Of a stretch of 64,000 nucleotides of DNA, positions 8,602 through 18,341 are shown in pieces. Made by a program: the position numbers and the translations under genes. The stretch lies in contig NZ_JAJFOW010000033.1 in the NCBI RefSeq assembly GCF_020731285.1, forward strand, positions 1 through 64,000. The letters are read 5' to 3'. The notes beneath the pieces are model-generated. The model made no database searches and had not been told where the DNA came from. It saw nothing but the letters and a program-made list of their open reading frames with translations. This stretch comes from Cohnella baijiui (GTDB taxonomy: Bacteria; Bacillota; Bacilli; Paenibacillales; Paenibacillaceae). Each line of letters starts with the position of its first letter. Position 1 is the stretch's first letter.

Positions 8602-9927
8602 TCAGGCCGTTTCGGTGGCCGCCGCGCGCGTATGCGGCCGCAGATCTTCCAACACTTGTCGGGCGGCCCGGTCGGCGCTTGCGGCGGCCGCGTCTACGAG
8701 CATTTCGCCATGCGTCGTCCAGTCTCCTGCCACGTAGAAGCCCGGCAGCTCCGGGACGCGCGGTCCGGGCAGCGGTCCCGTCCGGTCCAGATGCATATAG
8801 TCGTGGGAGACGGCGATGTTGGGCAAATATAGTCGGGCGACGACCTCATTGCGCCAGCCCGGATGGATCAACGTCATCGTCTCTTCGAGCAGCCGCTCGT
8901 CGGCGCGAGGGTCGCTTTCTCCGGCGCCATTATACTTCAGCAAATGCACCACCCGGTGACCTTCGTCGCTCAATCGGGCTACGGAGGTGTGGTGAGAGAA
9001 GTACACGGGCTGGTCCAGGCCGATCGCGAAGTGGCGGTCCGGGATCGGCAGCCGTTTGAGCGCCAAGTCCAGACCGGCGGCCATGATGGGTCGTGCCTCG
9101 TTCTTCCAGCGCTCCAGCGAGGGCAGCTCGGCGTCCTGCACGAGCCGATGTGTTCCCGCGGGGCTGAGCGTGCTGATCACCGTCCGGGCGGACAGCGTCT
9201 CGCCATCATGGAGCCGAACGCCGCTCACTCGGCCGTCCTCGCGGATGATGTTGGCGATCGCCGCCCCCGTGCGTACGGTCGCGCCCGCCCGGACGGCTAG
9301 TTCGTGCAGTTGATCCACCAATCGCTGCCATCCTCCGTGCACATACAGAACGCTCCCCTTCATCGAACGCTGGACTTGAAGCAGGGCCGGGCCGGCAAGC
9401 TGGCGGCTCACCTCCTTGTTGTACGTCCCCGTCCGGCTCAACGCGTAAAAAAAGTGGCGGACCATCGGATCGCGAATTTCGCGTTCGGCCCACTCCCGCA
9501 AGCTCATCTTTGGGATCGCCGCGGGATCGTAGCGGTGCAGGCGCCCCATGAATCGTCCGAGCTCCAGCTTCCCCGACCCGGAGAGCAGCCGCGAGCGCAG
9601 CAGCAGCCAAGGGGTGACGGGCAGCGGGGCGAGGCGCCCCTGCCAGATGCCATAGCCGTTGGTCGGAGGAACGCTGCCTTCGATCGAGACGCCAAGCTCG
9701 CGCAGCATGGCGTTGGCCTCGCCGTCCCGGTAGAGCGCATGCGCGCCCAGATTGAACAGCGCGCCGTTCTTCTCATGCGTCATTCCGCGTCCGCCCAATT
9801 GATTCGATCGCTCCAGCAGGATGACCTTTCGATTCGCGCGAGCCAGCTTCACGGCCGCGATCAACCCGGCGAACCCTCCCCCTACGACGACCGCGTCATA
9901 CTCCTTCATTGGATATGCCGTTTGCAT
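8602..9927 (-). CDS. FAD-dependent amine-oxidase/phytoene-desaturase-like oxidoreductase
   Basis: 441 residues beginning with the dinucleotide-binding motif VVVGGGFAGLIAAVKLARANRKVILLE-type Rossmann fold (GGGFAGL near residue 15), followed by GGRGMTHEKNG (flavin contact) and, near the C-terminus, GFYVAGDWTTHGEMLVDAA, the FAD-closing motif of this superfamily. ECF41 sigma factors are known to sit next to a decarboxylase, oxidoreductase or epimerase; this is the oxidoreductase type. Start at ATG 9927 behind GAGGAGATGAGG; this fits the ECF41 promoter at 9963-9989, which excludes longer in-frame starts. Substrate unknown. Confidence 0.87.
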   Translation of the reverse strand: MQTAYPMKEYDAVVVGGGFAGLIAAVKLARANRKVILLERSNQLGGRGMTHEKNGALFNLGAHALYRDGEANAMLRELGVSIEGSVPPTNGYGIWQGRLAPLPVTPWLLLRSRLLSGSGKLELGRFMGRLHRYDPAAIPKMSLREWAEREIRDPMVRHFFYALSRTGTYNKEVSRQLAGPALLQVQRSMKGSVLYVHGGWQRLVDQLHELAVRAGATVRTGAAIANIIREDGRVSGVRLHDGETLSARTVISTLSPAGTHRLVQDAELPSLERWKNEARPIMAAGLDLALKRLPIPDRHFAIGLDQPVYFSHHTSVARLSDEGHRVVHLLKYNGAGESDPRADERLLEETMTLIHPGWRNEVVARLYLPNIAVSHDYMHLDRTGPLPGPRVPELPGFYVAGDWTTHGEMLVDAAAASADRAARQVLEDLRPHTRAAATETA

Positions 9928-9962
9928 GTCCTCATCTCCTCTTTTCATCCGGATGCACACGA

Positions 9963-9989
9963 GACGAGGAGAGGGGCGGATTTGTGACA
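9963..9989 (-). promoter_or_regulatory. ECF41-type promoter
   Basis: Read on the minus strand the sequence is TGTCACA, 16 nt, CGTC, which agrees with the published ECF41 promoter consensus (-35 TGTCACA, -10 CGTC). It lies ~36 bp upstream of the oxidoreductase ATG, so the operon with the sigma gene is probably autoregulated. Confidence 0.85.
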
Positions 9990-10037
9990 GACTTGGCGTA
10001 AAAGCGTTGAAAAGAAGCTTTCGCGTTGCAGGTCTTT

Positions 10038-10616
10038 CTATGAGCGGGACGTGATGCCGATCCATTTGCCGGTGCGGGCATCAAAATGAAGCTTTTTCAT
10101 GCGTTGCCGCTCGTCGTAGCCGACGACCGTAAAGAAGACGGTTTGCCACTCCCTCCGAACGATATAGTGATAGCCTCTGGCGAACGATTGTCCCGGTCGA
10201 AGACGCAGCTTGACCGCTTGCTCGTACAAGTAAGGAGAATCGACGACGAGTTCCGATGCCTGGATGAACTCGTCGTCCCGGACGAAGTCGCGGCTTTCTC
10301 TCGCGGAGGCGACGCCGCCGTTTTTGATGTTAACGATTAGAATCCGCTGACTGCCCCGATGGCCGAAGACCAGGTTCCACACTTCTCTTTTTCCGTTCGC
10401 ACCAAGCGTAATCGTATCTCTAGTTTCGACTGCGCGATCGACGCTGGTGAGAAGGATCAATTGGTCCAGACCTGCTTTACGAGCGGGTGCAAGACCGATT
10501 CGGTAAGCTTCCTGGGCCGTCAAATCGCGCGGCTGAGCGCGAACGGATTGGCCGGAAGCCGTCAAGCATACCACGCTCAGCAGAAGCAGCAAGCGGATTC
10601 GTCGCATTTGTCGCAT
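10038..10616 (-). CDS. Hypothetical secreted protein
   Basis: 192 residues with a clear signal peptide: basic MRQMRRIR, a hydrophobic LLLLLSVVCL core and a likely cleavage after VRA (near residue 27). The mature part is a small alpha/beta domain with conserved-looking blocks EVWNLVFGHRGSQRILIVNI and VFFTVVGYDERQRMKKLHFD, reminiscent of PepSY-like extracytoplasmic domains, but I do not recognise the family. Start ATG 10616 follows AGGAGC. It lies upstream of the ECF41 operon on the same strand, with that promoter between them, so it is probably a separate unit. Confidence 0.75.
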   Translation of the reverse strand: MRQMRRIRLLLLLSVVCLTASGQSVRAQPRDLTAQEAYRIGLAPARKAGLDQLILLTSVDRAVETRDTITLGANGKREVWNLVFGHRGSQRILIVNIKNGGVASARESRDFVRDDEFIQASELVVDSPYLYEQAVKLRLRPGQSFARGYHYIVRREWQTVFFTVVGYDERQRMKKLHFDARTGKWIGITSRS

Positions 10617-10685
10617 CGGTTTGCTCCTATTCCATTAATGAATGCACTGTCCCTCCATAACATGTCCCAGTTTGTGGGTGCGTTC

Positions 10686-10771
10686 ATCGAAAAAATCGAC
10701 TAACGGAGACGGAAACGAGGGTTGTGCGGTCGCGATAGTCGAAAAAATCGACGATCTACCGTTCAAGGTAG
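10686..10771. repeat. Leader of array B1: two TCGA-A5-TCGA dyads plus a CTACC/GGTAG hairpin
   Basis: Two copies of TCGAAAAAATCGAC begin at 10687 and 10739 (52 bp apart). The second runs directly into GATCTACC-GTTCAA-GGTAG, a small hairpin (10756-10771), and then into the 51-bp array. The same arrangement precedes array B2 (20551-20640). Confidence 0.8.
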
Positions 10772-10779
10772 TCCTTACG

Positions 10780-11292
10780 GCGAAAGTTACTCGGAAAATC
10801 TGCACAATTCCGGCGCATGGACGGACTTCGACGAAAGTTGCTCGGAAAATCCGCACAATTCCGGCGCATGGACGGACTTCGGCAAAAGTTACTCGGAAAA
10901 TCCGCATAATTCCGGCGCATGGACGGACTTCAGCAAAAGTTACTCGGAAAATCCGCACAATTCCGGCGCATGGACGGACTTCGGCGAAAGTTACTCAGAA
11001 AATCCGCACAACTCCGGCGCATGGACGAACTTCGGCGAAAGTTACTCGGAAAAACCGCACAATTCCGGCGTATGGACGGACTTCGGCGAAAGTTACTCGG
11101 AAAATCCGCACAATTCAGGCGAATGGAGAGACTTCAGCAAAAGTTACTCGGAAAATCCGCACAATTCCGGCGTTTGAACAGGCTTCAGGTAAAAGTTACT
11201 CGGAAAATCCGCACAATTCCGGCGCATGGACGGACTTCAGAGAAAGCTACTCGGAAAATCCGCACAATTCCGACGCACGGACACGTTTCAGC
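10780..11292. repeat. Tandem array B1, 10 units of 51 bp
   Basis: Units carrying (G/A)AAAGTTACTCGGAAAATCC, CGCACAATTCCGGCG and a more variable TGGACGGACTTCGGC start with their AAAG at 10782, 10833, 10884, 10935, 10986, 11037, 11088, 11139, 11191 and 11242; all steps are 51 except one of 52. All forward frames stay open through it. Same unit family as array B2. The stretch 10617-11430 holds only this array, its leader and flanks. Confidence 0.93.
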
Positions 11293-11430
11293 TTGCGCAC
11301 AATACGGCTTTCTCGAAAGGAAAAACGGTATTTATTCCAGCCGGATAAAAAATCGGGATTACCCGAAACGTTATTGAACCGAGAGGCGTCAATCTGCTCG
11401 TTCGACAATAACGTTTAGTCTGCACCTATA

Positions 11431-11464
11431 ACCCAAAACGGAGCCGTCCGGCTCCGTTTTGGGT
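11431..11464. terminator. Bidirectional intrinsic terminator
   Basis: ACCCAAAACGGAGCC, loop GTCC, GGCTCCGTTTTGGGT: a 15-bp stem with built-in A/T runs, 30 bp beyond the stop of the minus-strand permease gene. Confidence 0.85.
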
Positions 11465-11493
11465 TTGTCGGAAGTCCCCCTGCCGCTGGCGCC

Positions 11494-12324
11494 TTACCCC
11501 TTCACCGCTCCGGCGACGACGCCTTTGACGATATATTTCTGGAGGAAGATGAACACCACGATCGAAGGCAGCACGGCCATGACCATCGCGGTCATCGCGT
11601 ATTGCCAGTCGGACGTGTATTGTCCGACGAACGTGTACGCGGCGAGCGTCAGCGTCTTGGTCGACGGCGAACCGTTGACCATGAGCAGCGGCAGCAGGAA
11701 GTCGTTCCAGATCCACATGACGTCGATGATGACGATCGTCGTCGTCACCGACTTGAGCAGCGGGAAGATGACGGAGAAGAACAGGCGGAAACCCGAAGCG
11801 CCGTCGATCATCGCGCTCTCGTCCAGCTCCTTGGGGATGCCCTTGACGAAGCCGTGGTAGATGAACACAGCGAGCGGCGCGCCGAAGCCCCAATACAGCA
11901 GCCCGAGGCCCCAAGTACTATCGGACAAGTGCAGGTACCGCGCCGTCTTCAGCACCGTGAGCATGATCGACTGGAACGGGATCAGCATCGGCATGATGCA
12001 GATAAAGTAGATGATCGCGCTAGACCGGGACTTCGTCCGCGACAGCTTGTAGGCGGCGATGGACGACACCAGGATGATGCCGGCCAGCCCGAGCACGGTA
12101 ATGACGGTGTTATTCAGAAACAGCCGCGGGTAATTGATGAATTCCCAGACGTACGAGTAGTTCGCAAACGTGAGCTTCTTCGGCAGGGCGATGACGTCGG
12201 TCATGACCTCCTGGAAGCTTTTCATCGAGTTGATGACGGCCAGGAACAGCGGATACAGGAACAAGAGCGAGAGGAGGATCATGACGATCTCTCCGAGCAG
12301 GCGGCCGGTCTTGCGTGTGGACAT
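11494..12324 (-). CDS. Carbohydrate ABC transporter permease (MalG type)
   Basis: 276 residues with about six membrane segments (first at LLGEIVMILLSLLFLYPLFLA). The EAA loop ELDESAMIDGASGFRLFFSV (near residue 185) couples it to an ATPase. It overlaps the stop of the upstream permease by one base (TAATG), showing an operon. With the second permease and the binding lipoprotein at 16977 it should form an importer; no ATPase is encoded in the window, so a shared MsmX-like ATPase elsewhere is expected, as is usual in this group. Confidence 0.92.
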   Translation of the reverse strand: MSTRKTGRLLGEIVMILLSLLFLYPLFLAVINSMKSFQEVMTDVIALPKKLTFANYSYVWEFINYPRLFLNNTVITVLGLAGIILVSSIAAYKLSRTKSRSSAIIYFICIMPMLIPFQSIMLTVLKTARYLHLSDSTWGLGLLYWGFGAPLAVFIYHGFVKGIPKELDESAMIDGASGFRLFFSVIFPLLKSVTTTIVIIDVMWIWNDFLLPLLMVNGSPSTKTLTLAAYTFVGQYTSDWQYAMTAMVMAVLPSIVVFIFLQKYIVKGVVAGAVKG

Positions 12325-13211
12325 TATCCCTCGACCTCCCTGCGTTTGAAAATGGTCAGCTGCACGACCGTGATGACGAGCACCGCCACGAACAAGATGA
12401 GCGCCTTGGCCGTGCCGTAGCCGTACAGGTTGTTCTGGAATGTATCCCGGTAGATGTCGTAGGCGATGCTGTACGTCGTCCCGCCGGGACCGCCGCCGGT
12501 GAGCGAGAGGATGACGTCGAACACCTTGATCGAGTTCGTCAGCGCCATGAAGACGGCGATCGTGATCGAAGGAGCGAGCAGCGGCAGCGTCACGCTGAAG
12601 AAGCGGCGGATCGGTCCGGCGCCGTCCACGACGGCCGCTTCCTTCAGATCGTCGGGCACCGACTGCAGCCCCGCGATGTAGATGACGAGGTAAAAGCCGA
12701 TCGACTGCCAAATCGAGACGCCGAGAACGGAAATAAAGGCGAGGCCGGGTTCCCCGAGCCAGCTGAGCTTGAAGATGCCCCAGCCGGTGCTGTCCGCGAG
12801 CGATTCGAAGCCTTGCATGAAAATGAACTTCCAGATGAACCCGACGATGACCAGGCTCAAAATGTACGGAATGAAGAAAGCTGCCCGCAGCCACGTCTTC
12901 GACTTCAGCTTGGCGTCGAGGATCAGGGCGAGCAGGATGGCCAGCACGTTGATCAAGACGATGTAGAGCACTGCGTATTTGATCGTGAACCAGGCGGAAT
13001 TCGCGAAGTTGGCGTCCCCGGTGAAAATTTGCTTAAAGTTGTCCAAGCCGATGAATTTGGGATGCTTGGATATGCCGTTCCACTTGGTCAGCGAGTAGCG
13101 GACCGTCATCGCGAACGGGATGTAAAAGGCGATCGCCACGCAGAGCAGCACCGGCACGGTGAACAGTCCGAATTCGATCTTCGCGCCAAGTTTTCGCTTG
13201 AGTTTAGACAT
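12324..13211 (-). CDS. Carbohydrate ABC transporter permease (MalF type)
   Basis: 295 residues with about six membrane segments; first near FGLFTVPVLLCVAIAFYIPF and the EAA loop DLKEAAVVDGAGPIRRFFSV near residue 195. Start is ATG 13211 (MSKLKRK) behind AAAGAGGTGCGGGG; upstream in-frame codons have no ribosome site. First gene of the permease operon, divergent from the sensor-kinase gene. Pairs with the MalG-type permease to make the membrane channel for the sugar, probably an alpha-galactoside given the GH36 gene. Confidence 0.92.
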   Translation of the reverse strand: MSKLKRKLGAKIEFGLFTVPVLLCVAIAFYIPFAMTVRYSLTKWNGISKHPKFIGLDNFKQIFTGDANFANSAWFTIKYAVLYIVLINVLAILLALILDAKLKSKTWLRAAFFIPYILSLVIVGFIWKFIFMQGFESLADSTGWGIFKLSWLGEPGLAFISVLGVSIWQSIGFYLVIYIAGLQSVPDDLKEAAVVDGAGPIRRFFSVTLPLLAPSITIAVFMALTNSIKVFDVILSLTGGGPGGTTYSIAYDIYRDTFQNNLYGYGTAKALILFVAVLVITVVQLTIFKRREVEG

Positions 13212-13385
13212 CCCCGCACCTCTTTCGTCGTTTCTACACCGCGCGAACCGTCCGTCAAACGCGTTCTGTACATCCGGGACAGTTCGGCTATAATGCAATA
13301 TTAAACGGCTGCCCGCGGTGAAAAAATGGATTTAAGTAAACAGTTAAGGGTAATAAGGTGAACTGTGCGGGGGCGGGGAGGAACT

Positions 13386-15221
13386 ATGGATACGCTATGG
13401 AATCGGGTCCGGAGAAGGGTGCGCCGGGTGGGGGATTTCGCCTCGCGGCGGCTGGTGAACAAGCTGATCCTGCTCTTCACGTCCATCATCATTCTCGTTG
13501 TCGCTTCTCTGACTTTCATCTCGTACAAGACGATCGAACGGCAGTCGGTCGACTACAGCATCGCGAGCAACCGGAGCAATCTGAAGCTGGTGAACCAGAA
13601 CTTCGTCAAGTACATGGCCGAGATCGAGCAGCTATCGCTGCCGCAGATCCGCTACGATCCGCTGATGAGCGCCATCCGCAAAGTGTCGCAGGACTACGTC
13701 TCGCGGCTGTATCTGGAGGATTATCTGCGCAGCCTGTACTATTCCCGAAGCGACCTGGTCGGCATCTATCTGTATCTCGTGGACGAGCGCAAATATTTGT
13801 ACGTGACCCGGGAGCGGTACAACGTAACCGTCCGCGCCATGGAGGACGACGGCATTCCCCGGCAGGTTTGGTACAAGCTCGCCATGAGCAGCCCGAAAAA
13901 CCGGGCGATCCAGTCGCTTCTTTATCCCGCGTCCACCGGGTACAAGCTGCCGGAAGGCGAAGCCTTCATGGCGTATCACCGGGTGCTTCGCTCGCTGGCC
14001 GATCGGGCGCCGAGGGCGGTGCTGTCCTTTTACTTCAATCCCAGCGTGAAGGACGAGATCATGAAGGACATCCCGATGGGCACGGGAGAGCACGTTTTTT
14101 TGCTGGACGCGCAGGGCGTGGTCTTTCATGCGGACGAAAAGGCGTTCTTCGACGAGGCGCGGTCCTCGGACTTTCTGGCGCTGATGCGGGAAGCGGGCGA
14201 CCGGGACCGGTTCGGCTGGTCGAACGGAGACGAGCGGTACATGGTCGTGGAAAACGTCAGCGAGACGGACGGTTGGCGGCTGATCAAGCCGATCCCGTAC
14301 AGCGAGATCTACCGGACGGCCGTGTCGGCCCGCCGGATCGGCATCTGGATCGGCGTCGGCTTTCTGGCGTTGGCCACGATCCTTGTGACCTTGACCTCCA
14401 ATGCCATCACGCGCCCGCTGAAGAAGCTCTCCCACCAGATGAGTCGTTTCGCGGCGGGCTCTTTCGACGCGGAGACGGAGGTAAAGGGGCGGGACGAGAT
14501 CGCCTATCTGTCGCGGCACTTCAACTTGATGGTTCGGCGGACCAACGAGCTGATCAACGAACGGTACAAGATGAAGCTCGCCCGCAAAAACGCGATCCTG
14601 AAGGCGCTGGAGGCGGAGATCAATCCGCACTTCCTGTACAACGCACTGCAGGCCATCTCGACCAAAGCGCTCAAGCAGGGGATGGAGGACATCACGGAGA
14701 TGGTGGACGCGCTGGCGCAGACGCTCCGCTACTGCATAAGCGGCAAAGACGTCGTTCAAGCTAGGGACGAACTAAAGCACATCGAGCGCTATCTCGTGCT
14801 GCAAAAAGCTCGGTTCGGCGAGCGGCTCCAGGTGGTCTACGACTTCGACGAGTCGCTGCTCGGCGCGCGCATCCCGAAGCTGTCGATTCAGTCGCTCGTG
14901 GAAAACGCGATCCAGCATGCGCTGGAGAAGGTGTCTTCGCCGGTCGCGATCGTGATCGCGATGCGCCTCGCGCCGGAGCATATCGTCATCTCGGTGCGGG
15001 ACGACGGCCCCGGCATTGCGCCGGACACGCTGGAAAAGATATTGCGGTCATTCGAGACCGAATGGGAGGACCGCGAGGAGGGCAGCATCGGCCTCCGCAA
15101 TTTGAACGCCCGGCTGAAGCTGATTTTCGGAGGCGAAGCCGGCTTGCAGATCCGGACCGGCGATACGGGGACGGAGATGCGGATGCTGCTGCCGCGGGAA
15201 GGGGGAAACACGCATGTATAA
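13386..15221 (+). CDS. YesM-type sensor histidine kinase
   Basis: 611 residues: transmembrane segment near residues 24-45, a ~270-residue extracytoplasmic sensor domain, a second membrane segment near residue 318 (IGIWIGVGFLALATILVTL), HAMP, a His_kinase domain with EINPHFLYNALQAISTKA (phospho-His near residue 418) and an ATP-binding domain with SLVENAIQHAL and VRDDGPGIAPDTL. Start ATG 13386 behind GGGGAGG. The gene overlaps the response regulator by 8 bp. It should sense the extracellular sugar, possibly with the neighbouring binding protein, and activate the permease and binding-protein genes. Confidence 0.93.
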   Translation: MDTLWNRVRRRVRRVGDFASRRLVNKLILLFTSIIILVVASLTFISYKTIERQSVDYSIASNRSNLKLVNQNFVKYMAEIEQLSLPQIRYDPLMSAIRKVSQDYVSRLYLEDYLRSLYYSRSDLVGIYLYLVDERKYLYVTRERYNVTVRAMEDDGIPRQVWYKLAMSSPKNRAIQSLLYPASTGYKLPEGEAFMAYHRVLRSLADRAPRAVLSFYFNPSVKDEIMKDIPMGTGEHVFLLDAQGVVFHADEKAFFDEARSSDFLALMREAGDRDRFGWSNGDERYMVVENVSETDGWRLIKPIPYSEIYRTAVSARRIGIWIGVGFLALATILVTLTSNAITRPLKKLSHQMSRFAAGSFDAETEVKGRDEIAYLSRHFNLMVRRTNELINERYKMKLARKNAILKALEAEINPHFLYNALQAISTKALKQGMEDITEMVDALAQTLRYCISGKDVVQARDELKHIERYLVLQKARFGERLQVVYDFDESLLGARIPKLSIQSLVENAIQHALEKVSSPVAIVIAMRLAPEHIVISVRDDGPGIAPDTLEKILRSFETEWEDREEGSIGLRNLNARLKLIFGGEAGLQIRTGDTGTEMRMLLPREGGNTHV

Positions 15222-16854
15222 AGTGCTGATCATCGACGACGAGGAGCCCTCGCGCGAGGCGATCCGCATACTCGGCGACTGGGACGGACTCGGCGTCGGC
15301 GAGGTGCTCGAGGCGGGGGACGGCCGCGTCGGACTGGCCTTGCTGCGGGAGTGCAAGCCCGACCTCGTCCTTGTCGATATGAAGATGCCGGAAATGGACG
15401 GCGTCGCCTTCTTGCGGGAGGTCGAACGCGACTTTCCGAATCTGTTCACGATCGTGATCAGCGGCTTCGACGACTTCGAATTCACGCGGCAGGCGATCCG
15501 GTCCCGGGTCGCAGACTACCTGCTGAAGCCGGTCAACCGGCAGGATCTGAACCAGGCGCTGCGCAAAGCGATCGACCTAATCGAGGCGCGCAAGAGCAGC
15601 GAGAGCGAAGTCATCCATCGCAATATTACGCTGAACATGTCGCTGCCCAAGCTCAAGGAAGACGTGTATCTGTCCATTATCGCCCGAACCTTCAAGTTCC
15701 GCGGCAGCGCGGCGCTGCTGCCGCTAATTGGGGCGGACGATCCGGACAAGCGGTTCGGCGCCGCTTCGGTGCGCCTGCTCAATCTGGAGGCGGTCGCCGG
15801 GTCGCGATTCGGCGGCGAGCATGGGCTGCTCTTGTACGCCGTCTCGAATATCGTGAACGACATGTCGGAGGAAGGCTTCCAGAGCTTCGGCCTGTCGAAT
15901 CCGAAGGCCCCGCGCGAGCTGATCGTCATCCACGCGATGGCGGGCGGAACGCCGAAGGATTTTCGCTTCCGTTCCGCGCATTTCATGCACAAAGTCGTCG
16001 CCGCCGTCCGCGATCTGTTCGGACTTGCCGCGATCGTCGGTCTCGGCCCGCAGGCGGTGGAGATCGGCTGTCTCGCCGACGCTTACGACGCGGCGGCGGC
16101 GGCCGTCGGCGGCATCGACCTCCGCAAGCTGGCGGACGGCGTCGTGACCGCTTCGCCTCCCTCGGCTTCGGGCGAAATTCCGTCCGTATCCGGGCGAATG
16201 CCGCTCCTCCGCGCCGCGATCGAATCCGGGCATGCGAGCCAGGCGCGGAGCGTCGTGCTCGACTGGACGCGGAGGCTGCGCGAGCTGGATGGCTTCAGCC
16301 TGGATCATGCCTATCGCCTGCTGGGCGAGCTCGTCATTCTGCTGAACGACACGGCGATCGACTTCGGCGTACCGCCCGCGAAGCTCGCGATCGGGGGTGC
16401 CGACGCGCTCGCTTCGATCGGCGTCGGAACGGACTTCGCCGGCATGGACGAATACGAGGCGTTGCTGTGCCGGCTGGTCGATCGATACGCGGAGCTGGTC
16501 CGGTCGGAGAGTCCCGCGGACCGGCCGTTCGACGTCGGCGAGATCAAAGCTTATATCGACCGGCACTACTTTGAGGAGATCAAGATTTCGATGTTCACCG
16601 AACGCTACTATCTCAGCCGCGAATACCTGATGAAGCTGTTCAAGCAGCAGTTCGGCTTCGGCATCCACGAGTACGTCCAGAAAGTCCGAATGGACAAAGC
16701 CCGGGAACTGCTGAACGATCCGGCGCTCAAAATCCAGGAAATCTCCGAGATGCTGGGATACAAGGACAAGAATTACTTCAGCAAGGCGTTTCGCAATTAC
16801 GTGGGGCTGTCGCCGACGGAATACCGGCTGCGGCGGGAGGATGGAGAAATGTGA
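15214..16854 (+). CDS. YesN-type response regulator with AraC DNA-binding domain
   Basis: 546 residues. The receiver domain shows DDEE (residues 9-12), the phospho-acceptor Asp in LVDMKMPEMDG (near residue 55) and the conserved Lys in LLKPVN. A ~280-residue middle region links to a C-terminal AraC-type double helix-turn-helix (ISMFTERYYLSREYLMKLFKQ, IQEISEMLGYKDKNYFSKAF, SPTEYR). Translationally coupled to the kinase. Most likely targets are the promoters of the divergent permease operon and the downstream binding protein. Confidence 0.93.
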   Translation: MYKVLIIDDEEPSREAIRILGDWDGLGVGEVLEAGDGRVGLALLRECKPDLVLVDMKMPEMDGVAFLREVERDFPNLFTIVISGFDDFEFTRQAIRSRVADYLLKPVNRQDLNQALRKAIDLIEARKSSESEVIHRNITLNMSLPKLKEDVYLSIIARTFKFRGSAALLPLIGADDPDKRFGAASVRLLNLEAVAGSRFGGEHGLLLYAVSNIVNDMSEEGFQSFGLSNPKAPRELIVIHAMAGGTPKDFRFRSAHFMHKVVAAVRDLFGLAAIVGLGPQAVEIGCLADAYDAAAAAVGGIDLRKLADGVVTASPPSASGEIPSVSGRMPLLRAAIESGHASQARSVVLDWTRRLRELDGFSLDHAYRLLGELVILLNDTAIDFGVPPAKLAIGGADALASIGVGTDFAGMDEYEALLCRLVDRYAELVRSESPADRPFDVGEIKAYIDRHYFEEIKISMFTERYYLSREYLMKLFKQQFGFGIHEYVQKVRMDKARELLNDPALKIQEISEMLGYKDKNYFSKAFRNYVGLSPTEYRLRREDGEM

Positions 16855-16976
16855 ACCGGCAGAAGGAATACACTTTTTTACCCTCAAGTGATTACTTATC
16901 TGCATCGTGCCCGTCCTCCGAACTCGCTAGAATGAACTTCGAAGACACACAACACCTATCGAGTGGGGGCGTAGCT

Positions 16977-18296
16977 ATGCGAAAGAAAATCGCGGGTCTG
17001 TCCGTCAGCCTCGTATTGATGGCCGGCGCGCTGGCCGCATGCGGCGGCAATGGCAACGACGGCAACAACGCGGCGGGAGGGTCGTCTCCGTCCGCGTCCG
17101 GAGGGAGCTCGGACAAGCCGGTCACGATCAACATGTTCACGGCATCCCCGGAGTACACCGACGCTTTTAACGCTTACATCGCGGAATACAAAAAAGTCAA
17201 ACCGAACGTCAAGATCAATCTCGAGATCATGCAGTCCGACTACAACACCGTCCTGAAATCTCGCATCGCCTCCGGCAACACGCCGGACGTCTTCCAGACG
17301 ACGGCGGGCGGCGATATCGACACGTTCGCCGAATACAGCGCGGACCTGACGAACGAGCCGCTGGCAGCCGCGATGACCGACGCCGTGCGCGCCAACATGA
17401 CGTCTTCGGACGGCAAGGTGCTGGGGCTGCCGGTCAAGGGCAACCTGTTCACCTTGATCTACAACAAAAAGCTGTTAGCCGAAGCAGGCATCACCCAAGT
17501 GCCGAAAACGACGGCGGAGCTGGACGACGCGATCGCCAAGCTCGAAGCCAAGGGCATCACGCCGTTCGCCAACGCCTACAAGGAATGGTGGACGTGGAAG
17601 CACGTGTTCCAGCATTTCGTAGACGCTGCGGCGATGGATCAGGGCGTGGAAGCCAAAGCGCTCGTCGCCGACTTCATCGCGGGCAAGACGACGTTCAAGG
17701 ATCACCCGGTGCTGGAAAACAACTTCTTCAGCTTCATCGACGCAACCGTCAAGCACGGCACCGACAAGCCGCTTGAGCGCGACAGCAACGCCGAAGTGAG
17801 CGACTTCTCATCCGGCAAAGCCGCGATCATGACCGGCAAGGGTGCCTGGGACGAAGAAGCGATCAAGAAGATCAACCCGGACATCGAGATCGGCATCATG
17901 GGCTACCCGGTGAGCGACAAGCCGGAGCAAGCCGTTATCATCACCGGCGCCGACCAGGCGCTGCGTATCAACAAGGACTCTCCGGTAGCCAAGGAGACGA
18001 TCGAATTCTTCAACTGGCTGTACACGTCCGACTACGGCAAGCAATGGTTCTCCAACATCGCGAAGGTCATCCCGCCGATCAAGGACGCGCCGCTGCCCGA
18101 CCTGGCCATGCCGAAAGCGATGGACGAAATGCTGAAGACCGAGAAGTCCGGCGACCTGTCCGTCAACTACTCGCTCGATACGTTCCACCAGAAGTTCGGC
18201 GAGATCATGCAGGCCTATATCGGCGGTAGCAAAAAGAAGGATCAGGCGATCACGGAAATTCAGCAAGCGTGGATCCAACTGGGCTCCGCCGAGTAA
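16977..18296 (+). CDS. Sugar ABC transporter substrate-binding lipoprotein
   Basis: 439 residues. The signal sequence ends in the lipobox LAAC (Cys22), then a Gly/Ser-rich linker. The body has the usual features of family-1 sugar-binding proteins (MFTASPEYTDAFNAYIAEY, NTPDVFQTTAGGD, LPVKGNLFTLIYNKKLLAEAGI). ATG 16977 gives the only sensible signal peptide; longer in-frame starts begin in the preceding gene. It should deliver an oligosaccharide, by context an alpha-galactoside such as melibiose or raffinose, to the permeases at 11494-13211. A strong terminator follows at 18342. Confidence 0.93.
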   Translation: MRKKIAGLSVSLVLMAGALAACGGNGNDGNNAAGGSSPSASGGSSDKPVTINMFTASPEYTDAFNAYIAEYKKVKPNVKINLEIMQSDYNTVLKSRIASGNTPDVFQTTAGGDIDTFAEYSADLTNEPLAAAMTDAVRANMTSSDGKVLGLPVKGNLFTLIYNKKLLAEAGITQVPKTTAELDDAIAKLEAKGITPFANAYKEWWTWKHVFQHFVDAAAMDQGVEAKALVADFIAGKTTFKDHPVLENNFFSFIDATVKHGTDKPLERDSNAEVSDFSSGKAAIMTGKGAWDEEAIKKINPDIEIGIMGYPVSDKPEQAVIITGADQALRINKDSPVAKETIEFFNWLYTSDYGKQWFSNIAKVIPPIKDAPLPDLAMPKAMDEMLKTEKSGDLSVNYSLDTFHQKFGEIMQAYIGGSKKKDQAITEIQQAWIQLGSAE

Positions 18297-18341
18297 GGCA
18301 GAGCGCGGGGACGGATCGGAAAAACGCGCGCAATAACCTAG

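Noticed and set aside
10642..11418. Long open frames through the family B array as repeat proteins (17-residue SYSENPHNSGAWTDFGK repeats)
   Set aside because: 51 is a multiple of three and the unit lacks stops, so all forward frames are open; 52-bp steps break the frame, and no ribosome site precedes a start.
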